Part shown: positions 54,650 through 64,000 of the stretch, in pieces
Layout of the letters: each line of letters opens with the position of its first letter
Numbering within the stretch: position 1 is the stretch's first letter
Source of the DNA: Verrucomicrobiota bacterium
GTDB taxonomy: Bacteria; Verrucomicrobiota; Verrucomicrobiia; Limisphaerales; JACRJY01
NCBI GenBank assembly: GCA_016235585.1
Contig: JACRJY010000037.1
Location: 1 to 64,000 of the forward strand
Direction of reading: 5' to 3'
Length of the DNA stretch: 64,000 nucleotides
Notes under the pieces: generated by a model
What the model saw: the letters and a program-made list of their open reading frames with translations, nothing else
Told to the model about the DNA's origin: nothing
Database searches by the model: none
Translations under genes and position numbers: made by a program

Positions 54650-55315
54650 ATGACCACCCTCCGTCTCCTCGAACACTTCGGCATCGGCGTCTCGGCGCTG
54701 GCCGGGGTGCTGGCGGCGCGCGGCAAGCAGGTGGACCTCTTCGGCGTGCTCGTGCTGGCGCTCGTCAGCGCGTTCGGCGGCGGCACGCTGCGCGACCTCA
54801 TGCTCGGCGACACGCCCGTCGCCTGGCTGCGCGACCCGGCGTTCCCGCTCAACGCCGCGCTCGTGGCGCTCGCCGCCTTCGCCGTCACGCGGCGCGGGCA
54901 GTTGCCGGGCCGATGGTTCCTCGCCGCCGACGCCTTCGCGCTCGCGCTCTTCACGATGATCGGCGTGCAGAAGGCGCTCGCGCTGAAGTCCGCCCCCGTC
55001 ATCGCCGTGGCGATGGGCGTCATCACCGGGGTCGCGGGCGGCATGGTGCGCGACGTGTTGCTCGGCGAAATCCCGCTCGTGTTCCGCCGGGAAATTTATC
55101 TTTACGCCACGGCGGCCTTCGCGGGCGCGGTTGTCTTCGCCCTGGTGAATGAATTCGCGCCCGGCGCGACGTGGAACCTCCTCGCCAGCGCGGGTGTGAC
55201 GCTGGCCCTGCGCTTCGCCGGCATCCGCTGGCGCCTCGCACTGCCGGTCTATCACGCGGTGGAAGACGAACCCACGCCCCCGCAATCGAAACCCGAAACG
55301 GACAAACAACCATGA
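54650..55315 (+). CDS. TRIC/YicG-family membrane protein (UPF0126)
   Basis: The 221-residue protein has about seven membrane segments in two similar halves, each with a Gly-rich GGGxxRD motif: SAFGGGTLRDLMLGDTPVAWL and GVAGGMVRDVLLGEIPLVFR. These are typical of the UPF0126/YicG family, bacterial relatives of TRIC cation channels; a YicG homologue is reported as a glycine transporter. The C-terminal tail is polar. The M60 peptidase gene starts within its stop (ATGA overlap). Confidence 0.88.
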   Translation: MTTLRLLEHFGIGVSALAGVLAARGKQVDLFGVLVLALVSAFGGGTLRDLMLGDTPVAWLRDPAFPLNAALVALAAFAVTRRGQLPGRWFLAADAFALALFTMIGVQKALALKSAPVIAVAMGVITGVAGGMVRDVLLGEIPLVFRREIYLYATAAFAGAVVFALVNEFAPGATWNLLASAGVTLALRFAGIRWRLALPVYHAVEDEPTPPQSKPETDKQP

Positions 55316-57522
55316 AAGCGCACTTCCTTGCTGCGTGCTTTTTCGCAACCACGGCGACCGCACCCTTCGCCGCTGAATCTCCGGCAACCTTTCCCGAACT
55401 CCCGGCGCTCGTTCGTGGCGTGCAGAAGATCGCCAGCCCCGGCGCGCCGGGCCGCGTGTGCGTGTTTGGCGGCACGGCGTTCCCCGTCGTCGTCGGCAAG
55501 GCGGACAAGACCGTGCAGCCCGTCGTCGGCGCGGCGCAGGTCGGCGCGGGGCGCGTCGTGGTCTTCGGCCACGACGGTTATCTGGAGGCCGCCACGCTCA
55601 AGGAGGCGGACACCGCAAAGTTCCTCGCCAACTGCATCACCTGGACGGCGCGTGGCGCGGCGAAACCGCAAGTCGTCATTCTCGGCGGCAAGGGGCTTGG
55701 CGCGGCGCTCGAAGCCAGCGGCTTCACCACCGCCCCCGCCGACCTCGCAAAGCTCACGCCGGCACAAGTGCTCATCGCGGACGGCCGGCAGGTGAAGCCC
55801 GGCGACGTAGACGGCATTTTGAAATTCATCCGCGCGGGTGGCGGCTTCATCACGGCAGGCACGGGCTGGGGCTGGAAGTCTTTGAATCCCGGCAGGGAAC
55901 TCGCCACCGACTTCGCGCTCAACCGGATTCTCGCCGGCACGGGCGTGATGATCGCCGACGGCACCGCAGGTGACACGACGCAGGGCGGCTTCACCGTGAA
56001 CCCCAGCGTGCCGACGCTCGCGCACGCGGGCCGGGCGCTGCTCGCGGCGGTGGCCCACACGGAGGGCACGGCGAAGTTGAGCAGCGCCGACGCCACGCTC
56101 GCCAGCGCGACGCTCGTCGCCGCCGCTGAATGTTTGCCATCCAACGACACCGCGCTGCTGCCACGTCTCCGCGCACTCGCCGCCAACCCCAAAGTCACCT
56201 CCGTGCCGTCGCCCAAGTCGCCGGTGAAGTCCGACAATCTCGCGGGCCGCATCCTTGTCACCATGCAGGGCCAGGCGTTGCGGAAACTACCGCCGGAAAA
56301 AATTCGCGCCCACACGGCGGCGGAATTTTTCCCCGGTCTGCCGCCGAAAGGCGCGCCGCGCGTGCAGAGCGCGAGCGTGCTGGTGAACACGGGCATTCCC
56401 GGCTGGCGCAGCACCGGCCTCTACGCCGCGCCGGGCGATCTCGTCACGGCGCTGATTCCCGCCGGGGCCGTCGGCAAGAAACTCCAGCTCCGCATCGGCG
56501 CGCACAAGGACGAGCTGTGGCACCTCGATTCGTGGAAGCGCTTCCCCGAAATCACGCGCGTGTTTCCGCTGAAGGGCACGGTGACGAAGGCGGCGTGCGC
56601 GTTCGGCGGATTGATTTACATCGAAGTTCCAAAAGATGCTTCCCCTGAAACCGTCACCGTGCAAATCACCGGGGCGATGGCCGCGCCGTTTTACATGCAT
56701 GGCCGGACGAGCGTGGAACTGTGGAAGAGCAGCATCCGCAACAACCCTTCGCCGTGGGGCGAACTGGCCTCGTCGAAAGTCATCCTCACGCTGCCCAGCG
56801 AAGTGCTCCGCACGCTTGACGACCCGAAGGCGCTCATGGACACATGGGATCGCATCCTCGACCTCGACGCGGAGCTGGCGGGCATTTCCAAACAACGCCC
56901 GCGCCCAGAGCGCATCGTGTGCGACGAGCAGATTTCCGCCGGTTATATGCACGCGGGTTATCCGATCATGACGTGGATGGATCAGCCGAAGAACTTTGCC
57001 AACCGCGAGAGTCTGCTGAAGGGCAATTGGGGCATCTTCCATGAACTCGGCCACAACCATCAGGTCAGCGACTGGACGTTCGAGGGCACGGGCGAAGTGA
57101 CGTGCAATTTGTTCAGCTTTTACGTGATGGACAAGCTCTGTGGCGTGAAACCGCGCGACTACGTTCACGGCGGAAAAGGGCTGCCGGTGATCAAGCTGCA
57201 TCAGACCTACTTTGCCGGCGGCCCGGCCAGCTACGAGCGGTGGAAGAAAGAGCCGTTCACCGCGCTTTGCCTATATGCCCAGTTGCAGGATGCCTTCGGC
57301 TGGGAGCCTTATCAGAAAGTCTTCGCCGAGTATCGCGCGCTGCCCGACGCCGCCCGCCCGAAATCCGAACAAGACAAGCGCGACCAGTGGATGACGCGCT
57401 TTTCCAAAACCGTCGGCAAAAACCTCGCGCCGTTCTTCCGCAAATGGGGCGTGCCGGTCAGCGATGCTGCCGCGCAGTCCGTCGCCAGCCTGCCCGCGTG
57501 GCTGCCGGACGATATGAAGTGA
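55312..57522 (+). CDS. M60-family (enhancin-like) metallopeptidase
   Basis: From ATG 55312 the protein has 736 residues with a signal peptide (MKAHFLAACFFATTATAPFA). Residues 60-260 are a Rossmann-like N-terminal part (VVILGGKGLGAALEASGF). Residues 330-500 lead into the gluzincin domain with HELGH (His577, Glu578, His581) and the third ligand Glu595 in EGTGEVTCNLFSF, the M60 arrangement HExxHx(n)E. M60 peptidases cut mucin-like glycoproteins. An ATG at 55171 would lie inside the channel gene. The start overlaps the preceding stop (ATGA), so the gene ends a four-gene operon. Confidence 0.9.
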   Translation: MKAHFLAACFFATTATAPFAAESPATFPELPALVRGVQKIASPGAPGRVCVFGGTAFPVVVGKADKTVQPVVGAAQVGAGRVVVFGHDGYLEAATLKEADTAKFLANCITWTARGAAKPQVVILGGKGLGAALEASGFTTAPADLAKLTPAQVLIADGRQVKPGDVDGILKFIRAGGGFITAGTGWGWKSLNPGRELATDFALNRILAGTGVMIADGTAGDTTQGGFTVNPSVPTLAHAGRALLAAVAHTEGTAKLSSADATLASATLVAAAECLPSNDTALLPRLRALAANPKVTSVPSPKSPVKSDNLAGRILVTMQGQALRKLPPEKIRAHTAAEFFPGLPPKGAPRVQSASVLVNTGIPGWRSTGLYAAPGDLVTALIPAGAVGKKLQLRIGAHKDELWHLDSWKRFPEITRVFPLKGTVTKAACAFGGLIYIEVPKDASPETVTVQITGAMAAPFYMHGRTSVELWKSSIRNNPSPWGELASSKVILTLPSEVLRTLDDPKALMDTWDRILDLDAELAGISKQRPRPERIVCDEQISAGYMHAGYPIMTWMDQPKNFANRESLLKGNWGIFHELGHNHQVSDWTFEGTGEVTCNLFSFYVMDKLCGVKPRDYVHGGKGLPVIKLHQTYFAGGPASYERWKKEPFTALCLYAQLQDAFGWEPYQKVFAEYRALPDAARPKSEQDKRDQWMTRFSKTVGKNLAPFFRKWGVPVSDAAAQSVASLPAWLPDDMK

Positions 57523-57546
57523 CAATACACGGTTGTCTCGACAAGT

Positions 57547-57622
57547 GGCACCTCCTCTCCCGCCCTTCGGGCACCCTCTCCTCCATTCAGAATGGAGGAG
57601 AGGGATGGGGAGAGGAGGTGCC
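57547..57622. terminator. Long palindrome between convergent genes
   Basis: Outer arms GGCACCTCCTCTCCC and GGGAGAGGAGGTGCC and an inner stem CCCTCTCCTCCATTCAGAAT with its complement make one strong hairpin of about 76 bp, between the stops of the M60 and TlpA-like genes. The inner part is related to the C-rich/G-rich units at 52.3 kb. It could work as a terminator for both genes; no T-run is visible, so this is inference. Confidence 0.5.
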
Positions 57623-57636
57623 AACAGGAAAGCGCA

Positions 57637-58770
57637 TTACTTCTCCGCGAGCAGCTTCTCCACTTTTTCCACCAGCCCTTCGCGTGCATTCATGTCACGC
57701 AGGAGGCCGCGCTTGTCCACGAGCCACATCGCCGGAATGGACGTGATGCCGAAGTCGCGCGCGAACTGGTTCTCCCAGCCCTTGCCGTCGAAATACTGCG
57801 TCCAGGACATCTGCTCGCGGGTGACGAACTTTTCCAGCGCGTCCTTCTGCTGGTCGAGGCTGATGCCGACAATCTCGAAGCCCTGCTCGTGCAGCCGCGC
57901 GTAGGCGGCCTTGACGTTCGGCAGTTCCGCCACGCACGGCCCGCACCACGTCGCCCAGAAATCCACCAGCACGACCTTGCCCGGCATCTTCGCCACGTCC
58001 ACCGCGCGCCCGTCGAGCGCGGTGAACTGGAGCGCGAGTGGCTTGCCGATGGCGTCGAGCTTGCGGAGCAGCGCGCGGGCGGCCTCCTTCGTCTCCGACG
58101 CGGCATCCGGCGCGGCGAGGATTTCATTCGCAATGCGCCTCGTCTCGCCTTCGAGGTTGGTCGCGACTTCAAAGAGCATCGAATAAATTTCGGGACGCTT
58201 GGGGAACTGCTTCTGCAGTTCCCGCGTGCCGCGCTCGAATTCCTTCAGCATGGCTTCCATCCCATCGGCGCGTCGGCTCATGGCCGTGCGCTGGGCGCGC
58301 TGGGCGAGAATCTTAAACCGCTCGTCCTCGCTCGCGCCGGCCTTGAGGCGCGCATCGTCCAGCTCGTCGAGCCGCGCGAGCGCGTTCGTGTGGCCCGCGC
58401 GGAACGCGGCTTCCAACAGTTCGCGCTCGCGCGTCTGCGCGGTGGTGGACTGCGGATGCTGCGGGAACTGGGTGTAAAACCCCCGCGCCTTGTCGGCGGC
58501 GGCGGCCATCGCCTCGCGCGCGCGGACGCGGTAGGCCGCAATTTCCTCGTTGCTGGGCCGCTTCGCCTGCCATTCGGCGGGGGGCGGCGGCACTTCGGAC
58601 AATTTTTCCAGCTCCGCCCACGCCGCGTCCGCCGGATCGCTGGTGGTGACGGATGGCGTGGCGACCAGGTTCGGCCTGCCCGCCTTGGGTGGTGGCGCGG
58701 ATTCCTGCTTTGAGCAGCCGTTGGCAAGGAGAAGTGCGAGCGCGGCGAGTGAATGGAGGATGCGATTCAT
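57637..58770 (-). CDS. TlpA-type thioredoxin lipoprotein
   Basis: The 377-residue protein begins with a lipoprotein signal (LHSLAALALLLANGC, Cys19). Residues 50-230 are helical and charged, of unknown fold. Residues about 235-377 are a TlpA/ResA thioredoxin-like domain with the active site WCGPC in VLVDFWATWCGPCVAELPNV and the cis-Pro region ITSIPAMWLVDKRG. It would act as a periplasmic disulphide reductase, often for cytochrome c maturation or haem-protein upkeep. Several c-type haem proteins are in this window, so a link is possible but not shown. Confidence 0.9.
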   Translation of the reverse strand: MNRILHSLAALALLLANGCSKQESAPPPKAGRPNLVATPSVTTSDPADAAWAELEKLSEVPPPPAEWQAKRPSNEEIAAYRVRAREAMAAAADKARGFYTQFPQHPQSTTAQTRERELLEAAFRAGHTNALARLDELDDARLKAGASEDERFKILAQRAQRTAMSRRADGMEAMLKEFERGTRELQKQFPKRPEIYSMLFEVATNLEGETRRIANEILAAPDAASETKEAARALLRKLDAIGKPLALQFTALDGRAVDVAKMPGKVVLVDFWATWCGPCVAELPNVKAAYARLHEQGFEIVGISLDQQKDALEKFVTREQMSWTQYFDGKGWENQFARDFGITSIPAMWLVDKRGLLRDMNAREGLVEKVEKLLAEK

Positions 58771-58809
58771 GTGGAAATTACTGTGATGAACTTTCTTTCG
58801 CCGCTCAAA

Positions 58810-59457
58810 TCAATCTTTGGTTTGACTCGATCCGGCGGGCGCTTTCTTCTGCTGCTCCGCCCGCGCGGCCTTGCGCGCGGCTTCCAGCAGCACCGCGCAC
58901 GGTTCGAGACACGGAATCACGCTCTTCTCCCCTGCCCCGTCGGCTTCGAGGCCGTCCACCGTCCAGAGCCGGCGCTTGAGGCAGAGCCGCGCGTCGCACG
59001 TGGCGTGGATGACGACGGCGGCCTGCGCGTCCGTGAGCGACTGCGCGATGCGATACATCCCCGACTGCCGGTTGGTGAACTCGCGGAAATGCGTGACCGG
59101 CGGCGGCGACGCGCGCGCGGCAAACCAGTCCGCCAGCGCGCCGGGATAAAGCTGGTTCAGCGCCGTCTCCAGCGCCGCCGCATCCGGCGCGAGGCACCGC
59201 CAGCCGCGCTGGAGAGTGGGCGCGGCCTTGAGCGGACGAAACGCGCCCCCGGCGGTGAATTGCGCCACTGCGCGCAGCCCGTCCGGGGCGACCTGCCGCA
59301 GTTCCGCCGCCGCGCCATCGCGATCTGAAATGTGGCGCAACTCCCAGCCGCTGCCATTGCGGCGCAGCAGCACCTGCGCCCATTGCGTCTCCGCGCCCGT
59401 CTCGGCGAGGAAGCATTTCAACGCGGGATTTTCAAACACGGTCACGGCGGCAGACAT
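58810..59457 (-). CDS. DR2241-like protein with four-Cys (possibly Fe-S) motif
   Basis: The 215-residue protein has no signal peptide. The C-terminal part carries CDARLC (in HATCDARLCLKRRLWTVDGL) and PCLEPC, four Cys arranged like the [4Fe-4S] part of DR2241-type proteins, in which a cluster site is joined to a sirohydrochlorin-ferrochelatase (CbiX)-like domain. No CbiX domain is present here. The tail is Lys/Ala-rich. Function unknown; a cofactor or Fe-S role is a guess. The family match rests on the Cys pattern only. Confidence 0.5.
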   Translation of the reverse strand: MSAAVTVFENPALKCFLAETGAETQWAQVLLRRNGSGWELRHISDRDGAAAELRQVAPDGLRAVAQFTAGGAFRPLKAAPTLQRGWRCLAPDAAALETALNQLYPGALADWFAARASPPPVTHFREFTNRQSGMYRIAQSLTDAQAAVVIHATCDARLCLKRRLWTVDGLEADGAGEKSVIPCLEPCAVLLEAARKAARAEQQKKAPAGSSQTKD

Positions 59458-59520
59458 TAGCGCGGCGATAAGTTTTGAAAACAGGAGAAAACTCTCCGGG
59501 GTGTCGCACGGGCGAAAAGC

Positions 59521-62500
59521 CTACCGCATTCGAATCCGGTAGAACTGCTGCGGCGGGCTGTTCGTGACCACAAACTCCACCTGCCCCACGCCGTTCGTGA
59601 TAACGAGCGCGTTAGTCAACGTAACCCAGTTCGCGGCGTTCAAGTCCGTCGCGCCTTCCACGTCCAGATTGCTCAAGTCCCAGTCAAACAGCGGGCCGCC
59701 GCCGAAGTCGGAGAAGGAAATCCGGTAGCGGCCGCCGCCGAGCGCGGTGAGCGGCAGAAGGCGCTGCGCCGTCCCGCCCACGGACAGCAGCGCATTACTG
59801 CTTGTCACGCTGCCGAACGCGTTGGTGACGGCCACGGCGTAATGGCCGCTGTGGCTGCGCGCCACGCTGGTCAACGCGAGCGTGGCATTGGTCGCGCCCG
59901 CCAGCGCGTTGCTGCCGAAGAACCATTGATAAGCGAGCGGTGGCGTGCCGGTCGCCTCAACTATAAATGTCGCTGCGCCACCGCTAGTGCTGGTCTGGCT
60001 TTGCGGCTGAAGAGTGATGCCAGGGGAAGTGAAGACTACGGTTGCTGTCGCTTCGGTAAGGCCTGAAGAGCTATTGCGATAGCCTCCGACAACCCGTGCA
60101 CAGGCGCGCACCAAACCGCCCGCAGGAAGATTCAAGCCGGCCAGTTCCCAGCCTCCAGAGATGCGCGACCCGTGGCCGAGAAACGTCCAGTTTGTGCCAC
60201 CATCCGTGGAATGATCAAACGTCACAAACTTCGCTTCAGGCGAAGACCCGCTCCTTGACCAAACTAGCCGATTGATGCTTGCCACGTTCAGGCTTTGGGA
60301 GGCGGGTTCATTGAACAACCGGGCCATGCGGTTCCAATTCAAATCGCCCACATTGGTAAAAGTGCCGCCGATAGCGACTTTGCCATCGACCAACAAGGTC
60401 GCCCCATTGACCGGGCCACCGACATCGGGATTAAAACCCAAATCGAGTGTTCCATCGGGATTCAGCCGGGCGAGGCGATTGCGGGCCATGCCTCCGACCG
60501 CTGTGAAAGCCCCCCCAATGATGATCCTGCCGTCCGACTGGAGAACCACGCTGTTGACGTTGCTGTTCACGTAGGGATTGAAACTGGTGTCCAAGGCTCC
60601 ATCCGAATCAAGGCGGGCAAGATACCTGATGCTTGACCCGCCGATGCTGGTGAACAATCCTCCAACGAGAATCCTGCCATCGGGCTGCTCAACGATGCAG
60701 TTCATGTCGCTGCTGGCATTGGGGTCGAAGGCCGTGTCCAGGCTGCCATCCGCATTTAGGCGTGCAATGCGGGATCGAAGCGTGCCCGCAATGTTGGTGA
60801 ACGCACCACCAATGAGTATCCGACCGTCAGTTTGGATCTCCACACAGTTGACATTGGCAAAGGAAGTGTCCCGGCTGATTGTGCCGGCATTGAAATTCGT
60901 ATCCAAGGTTCCGTCCTCATTCAAGCGCACCAGATTATAGAGTGTTGCGCCATCAATATTCGTAAAATGCCCGCCAATCAAAATCTTGCCGTCCAGCTGC
61001 ATCGCCATGCCATACACAGCTGGCGTCTGAATGCTTGGATTTCCCGCCAACGCAAGGTCGAAGCCGGTGTCCAAGGTGCCGTCAACATTGAGCCGGGCGA
61101 TGAAAGTGCGAGTCGCGCCGTTCACATTGGTGAAGAATCCACCGATCACGGTTTTGCCATCGGCTTGGAGAATCGTGCCGGATACAGTGCTGTTTATGGT
61201 GGGAGGGTTGAAAGCCGGATCCAGCGTGGCATCATTGTTGAATCGCGCGATGCGACTGCGGGCCACGCCTGCCACATTGGTGAACGAACCGGCGAGGAGG
61301 AATTTTTCGCCCGGCTGAACAGCCAAGGCGTTGACCGTGCTGTTGGCGCTGGGATTGAAAGTCAGATCCACGTCGCCCGGGTCGCCGTCATGAACAGTGT
61401 TTACAATCACCTGGAACAAAGTTTCGACATACAAGCCTGCCGCATCTGTTGCCCGGATGGCGATCGTGGCCGTGCCATGCTGGTTCGTCTGGCAGTGCAG
61501 CGTGAGCGTGCCGTTCGTGTTGTTCACGAACGCGGACACTAGAATCGGATTATCCGAGGCCTGGACGGAGTATTCCATGGCCGAAGACGGCGTTTCGGCG
61601 TCCTGAAAGACGGCGCGCAAATCAATCACGGTGTCGGGGCTGTCCTCATTGACGGTCAAATCCGCAATGGGGTTCACCACGACCGGCGCGGCGTTCGACG
61701 GAAACGCCGCCACCATGCTGGCGAAACCGTGGGATGCATTGGCGTAGCCACCAAGCACTCGCCCCTTCGCCCGGATCAGGCAGTTCACTGGCAGGGCTAG
61801 CCCCGCGAGTTCCCAGCCGTTGGAGAACGCGATGCCTTGCCCTATTGCGTTCCAAGTGGCCCCGCGATCCGTGGATTGCTCGAAAGTCGTCGCTTGCATC
61901 ACTGGGCTGGCGGCTCCCAATCGCCACTCCACCCGCTCCGCACTCGTCGCTGTCAGGGTTTGCGGGTTCGGATCATTGGCCAGCCGGACGATCCGTCTTT
62001 GCGCGACGCCGCCCACGCTGGTGAAATTGCCGCCAACCATCAGGCTGCCATCGTTCTGCAACGTAATTCCGTAAACGGTCGAGTTGAGCTTGGCATCGAA
62101 GGTGGCGTCCAAAGTGCCGTCGGGATTGAGCCGAGCAAGGTTGGTGCGCACGACCCCATTGACGGCAGAAAAACTGCCGCCGAGGAATAGCCGGCCATCA
62201 GCTTGTAGTGCCATGCTGTAGATTGTCCCGGCACCGCCCAATACAGGGGTGAAACTCTCGTCAATCGTGCAGTCGGTGTTTATCCGGGCGATACTTCTGC
62301 GGACGATCCCGCCTGCATAGATAAACGATGCCCCAATGATTATTTTTCCATCCGGCTGGATAAAGAGACTACGACACCCACCACCAGAATTGGTGTTCAC
62401 AGTAAAACTCGCATCCCCGGTGCCGTCGGTGTTCAGCCGCGCAACAAAAATACGTTTTAGTCCACCGATGTTTGTGAAATTGCCCCCCACAACAATTCTT

Positions 62501-64000
62501 CCATCCGTCTGCACCGCTGCGGCATAGACACCGTCCGCAGCATTCGGATCATAACCCGTATCCAGTGTCCCGTCGGCGTTGAGCCGGGCGATTCGGTTTC
62601 GAATTTGGCCGGAGGCATCAGTGAAGTCGCCGCCGATGACGATCTTCCCATCGGGCTGCAATGCCATGCACCAGACGTTGCTGTCCAGGTTCAGCGTGTA
62701 TCCCGCGTCCAAGCTGCCATCGGAATTGAGCCGGGCCAGGCGGTTGCGTTGTTCGCCGTTCACGTTGGTAAAAGAGCCGCCGATGATAATCTTCCCATCC
62801 TCCTGAACTACGCAGCAATAAATACTCCCGTCCACCACGGGAGCAAAACTCGCATCCAGCAAGCCATTGGCATGAAACCGGGCAATCCCAGTTCGTGGGT
62901 GCGTGCCCAGCGCGGTGAAACTTCCGCCGATGACTGTTTTGCCATCCGGTTGAGTAGCGAGAGCATAGACACTGCTGTTGCTGTCGGGATAAACAATCGG
63001 GGCCAAATCACCCGGATCGCCGTCGTGCAACTGGCGAACCATAACGACAAACGTGTCTTCTTCGAATCCGCCCATCGCGTCGGTGGCCCGCACCACCACC
63101 GTCGCCGTTCCCGACTGGTTGGTCAGGCAGTGCAAGATGAGTGTGCCATTGGTGGCGTCAATCGCGGGGGAAATCAGCGAAGGATTGCTGTTATACTGGA
63201 CGGTGAAGACCAGATTTGATGCCGGCGTCTCCGTGTCTTGAAACACCGGGCGCACATCAATCACCGTGTCTGGGGAATCCTCGTTCACCGTGAAGTCGGC
63301 GATGGGGTTCAAGATTGCTGGCGGGACGTTTGGCGGCAGCGCTACAATGGCTTCGGTCAGTCCGGAGGAGCCGTTGTATGCGCCTCCGACAATTCGTGTG
63401 CGGGCACGCACCAGTCCGGTCGTGGGCAGGCTCAAGTTCGTCAACGCCCAAGTAGTGTCGGCCATGCGGATGCCGGCACCCAGTGATGACCAGTTCGTCC
63501 CGCCATCCGTGGACAAATCAAAGATCACCAGCTTGGTTTCAGGGAATGAACCACTCAAGCGCCATTCCACCCGATCCGCACTCGGAACCGACAGGCGTTG
63601 GCCCGCCAGATCATTCTGCAGCCGCGCGATGCGGCGGCGGGCGACTCCACCGATGGTCGAGAAACTCCCCCCGACCAGGATATTTCCATCCGGCTGCAAA
63701 GTGACGTCATAGACAATGTTATCTGCGCCGCCGGGCGGGTCGAACGTGGTGTCCACGGCCCCGGACAGGGAGTTCAGCCGCGCGAGTCCATTGCGGGTGA
63801 TGCTGCTGAAAGTAATAATCCTTGAAAAATTGCCGCTGCAGAGAATTTTACCATCGCTTTGCAACGCCATGCCGTAGATGGAACCGGGTCCCGGAACGGT
63901 AAAAATGGGGGTAGAACTAAAAAACGAATTGAAGGTGCTGTCCACCGTGCCATCTGGGTTGATCCGGGCCAGTAAAGTGCGGGAGGCACCCCCAATCGAA
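59521..64000 (-). CDS. Giant delta-60-repeat secreted protein (5' end outside window)
   Basis: The frame is still open at the right window edge (LLARINPDGTVDSTFNSF before the GTG at 63945), so the start lies outside. Many delta-60 repeats of about 50 residues (LQPDGKIVIGGDFT...RIARLNADGTLDTGYDP) form beta-propeller-like blocks. Two cadherin-like modules (IADFTVNEDSPDTVIDVRPV and IADLTVNEDSPDTVIDLRAV) separate them. An Ig-like domain (GAATFIVEATGTPPLAYQWF) follows, and the common C-terminal module ends in FYRIRMR. No enzyme motif. It is a large surface or extracellular protein, perhaps adhesive (inference). Confidence 0.85.
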   Translation of the reverse strand, partial: SIGGASRTLLARINPDGTVDSTFNSFFSSTPIFTVPGPGSIYGMALQSDGKILCSGNFSRIITFSSITRNGLARLNSLSGAVDTTFDPPGGADNIVYDVTLQPDGNILVGGSFSTIGGVARRRIARLQNDLAGQRLSVPSADRVEWRLSGSFPETKLVIFDLSTDGGTNWSSLGAGIRMADTTWALTNLSLPTTGLVRARTRIVGGAYNGSSGLTEAIVALPPNVPPAILNPIADFTVNEDSPDTVIDVRPVFQDTETPASNLVFTVQYNSNPSLISPAIDATNGTLILHCLTNQSGTATVVVRATDAMGGFEEDTFVVMVRQLHDGDPGDLAPIVYPDSNSSVYALATQPDGKTVIGGSFTALGTHPRTGIARFHANGLLDASFAPVVDGSIYCCVVQEDGKIIIGGSFTNVNGEQRNRLARLNSDGSLDAGYTLNLDSNVWCMALQPDGKIVIGGDFTDASGQIRNRIARLNADGTLDTGYDPNAADGVYAAAVQTDGRIVVGGNFTNIGGLKRIFVARLNTDGTGDASFTVNTNSGGGCRSLFIQPDGKIIIGASFIYAGGIVRRSIARINTDCTIDESFTPVLGGAGTIYSMALQADGRLFLGGSFSAVNGVVRTNLARLNPDGTLDATFDAKLNSTVYGITLQNDGSLMVGGNFTSVGGVAQRRIVRLANDPNPQTLTATSAERVEWRLGAASPVMQATTFEQSTDRGATWNAIGQGIAFSNGWELAGLALPVNCLIRAKGRVLGGYANASHGFASMVAAFPSNAAPVVVNPIADLTVNEDSPDTVIDLRAVFQDAETPSSAMEYSVQASDNPILVSAFVNNTNGTLTLHCQTNQHGTATIAIRATDAAGLYVETLFQVIVNTVHDGDPGDVDLTFNPSANSTVNALAVQPGEKFLLAGSFTNVAGVARSRIARFNNDATLDPAFNPPTINSTVSGTILQADGKTVIGGFFTNVNGATRTFIARLNVDGTLDTGFDLALAGNPSIQTPAVYGMAMQLDGKILIGGHFTNIDGATLYNLVRLNEDGTLDTNFNAGTISRDTSFANVNCVEIQTDGRILIGGAFTNIAGTLRSRIARLNADGSLDTAFDPNASSDMNCIVEQPDGRILVGGLFTSIGGSSIRYLARLDSDGALDTSFNPYVNSNVNSVVLQSDGRIIIGGAFTAVGGMARNRLARLNPDGTLDLGFNPDVGGPVNGATLLVDGKVAIGGTFTNVGDLNWNRMARLFNEPASQSLNVASINRLVWSRSGSSPEAKFVTFDHSTDGGTNWTFLGHGSRISGGWELAGLNLPAGGLVRACARVVGGYRNSSSGLTEATATVVFTSPGITLQPQSQTSTSGGAATFIVEATGTPPLAYQWFFGSNALAGATNATLALTSVARSHSGHYAVAVTNAFGSVTSSNALLSVGGTAQRLLPLTALGGGRYRISFSDFGGGPLFDWDLSNLDVEGATDLNAANWVTLTNALVITNGVGQVEFVVTNSPPQQFYRIRMR

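Overview
The window is strongly GC-rich, gene-dense bacterial chromosome with no rRNA, tRNA, phage or CRISPR that I can see. The gene content points to Verrucomicrobiota, probably a Pedosphaera/Limisphaerales-type lineage (inference). It includes a Minf_1886-family protein, several YHYH-domain proteins, giant secreted proteins with delta-60 and cadherin-like repeats, secreted sulfatases, a Tat-exported Gfo/Idh/MocA protein, an M60 peptidase and MauG-like haem proteins.

Layout. Positions 1-2600 hold the tail of a large secreted repeat protein and a probable outer-membrane barrel. Positions 2600-27990 are mostly minus-strand housekeeping genes: a DMT transporter, moeA, a pilB ATPase with a TPR/MshEN partner, a ROK kinase, an SDR, a uvrD/pcrA helicase, a STAS protein, holA, a bifunctional nuclease, a GNAT, a larA-like gene, an M16 peptidase, a Minf_1886 protein, leuS, and a two-component pair. 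A VanZ-like gene is on the plus strand. Positions 28201-50575 are a plus-strand block of secreted proteins: five YHYH modules in four proteins (one a 1580-residue YHYH-sulfatase-YHYH fusion), an MbnP-MbnH (CorA-CorB-like) fusion, a thioredoxin/cytochrome c/PHM-type copper monooxygenase, a GH26 glycosidase, a second sulfatase and an FAD oxidoreductase. An FHA/metallo-beta-lactamase/Ser-Thr kinase trio sits inside the block. Positions 50650-64000 hold a Tat-exported oxidoreductase, a four-gene set (serine hydrolase, unknown secreted protein, TRIC/YicG channel, M60 peptidase), a TlpA-like lipoprotein, a DR2241-like Cys protein and the 3' part of a giant delta-60 repeat protein.

The most unusual points are these. 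(1) The 28-50 kb block looks like an undescribed secreted, copper-linked oxidative and carbohydrate-processing system. Three of its transcription units start with the same TTAAGGTTG-N12-TG(G)CGG motif at identical spacing. (2) The chromosome is full of small palindromic repeats, several of them inside essential genes in frame. Arrays of 7-bp units lie inside leuS (twice), pcrA/uvrD and the MbnP-MbnH gene, and form the start of a ROK kinase gene and the signal peptide of a sulfatase. A C-rich/G-rich palindrome is read as about 20 extra residues in moeA. (3) Several REP/BIME-like elements with GTAG or GGAG heads lie between genes, and a 21-bp minisatellite (35200-35440) can be read as a heptad-repeat peptide.

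All assignments come from reading sequence and recalled family motifs; no database search was run.
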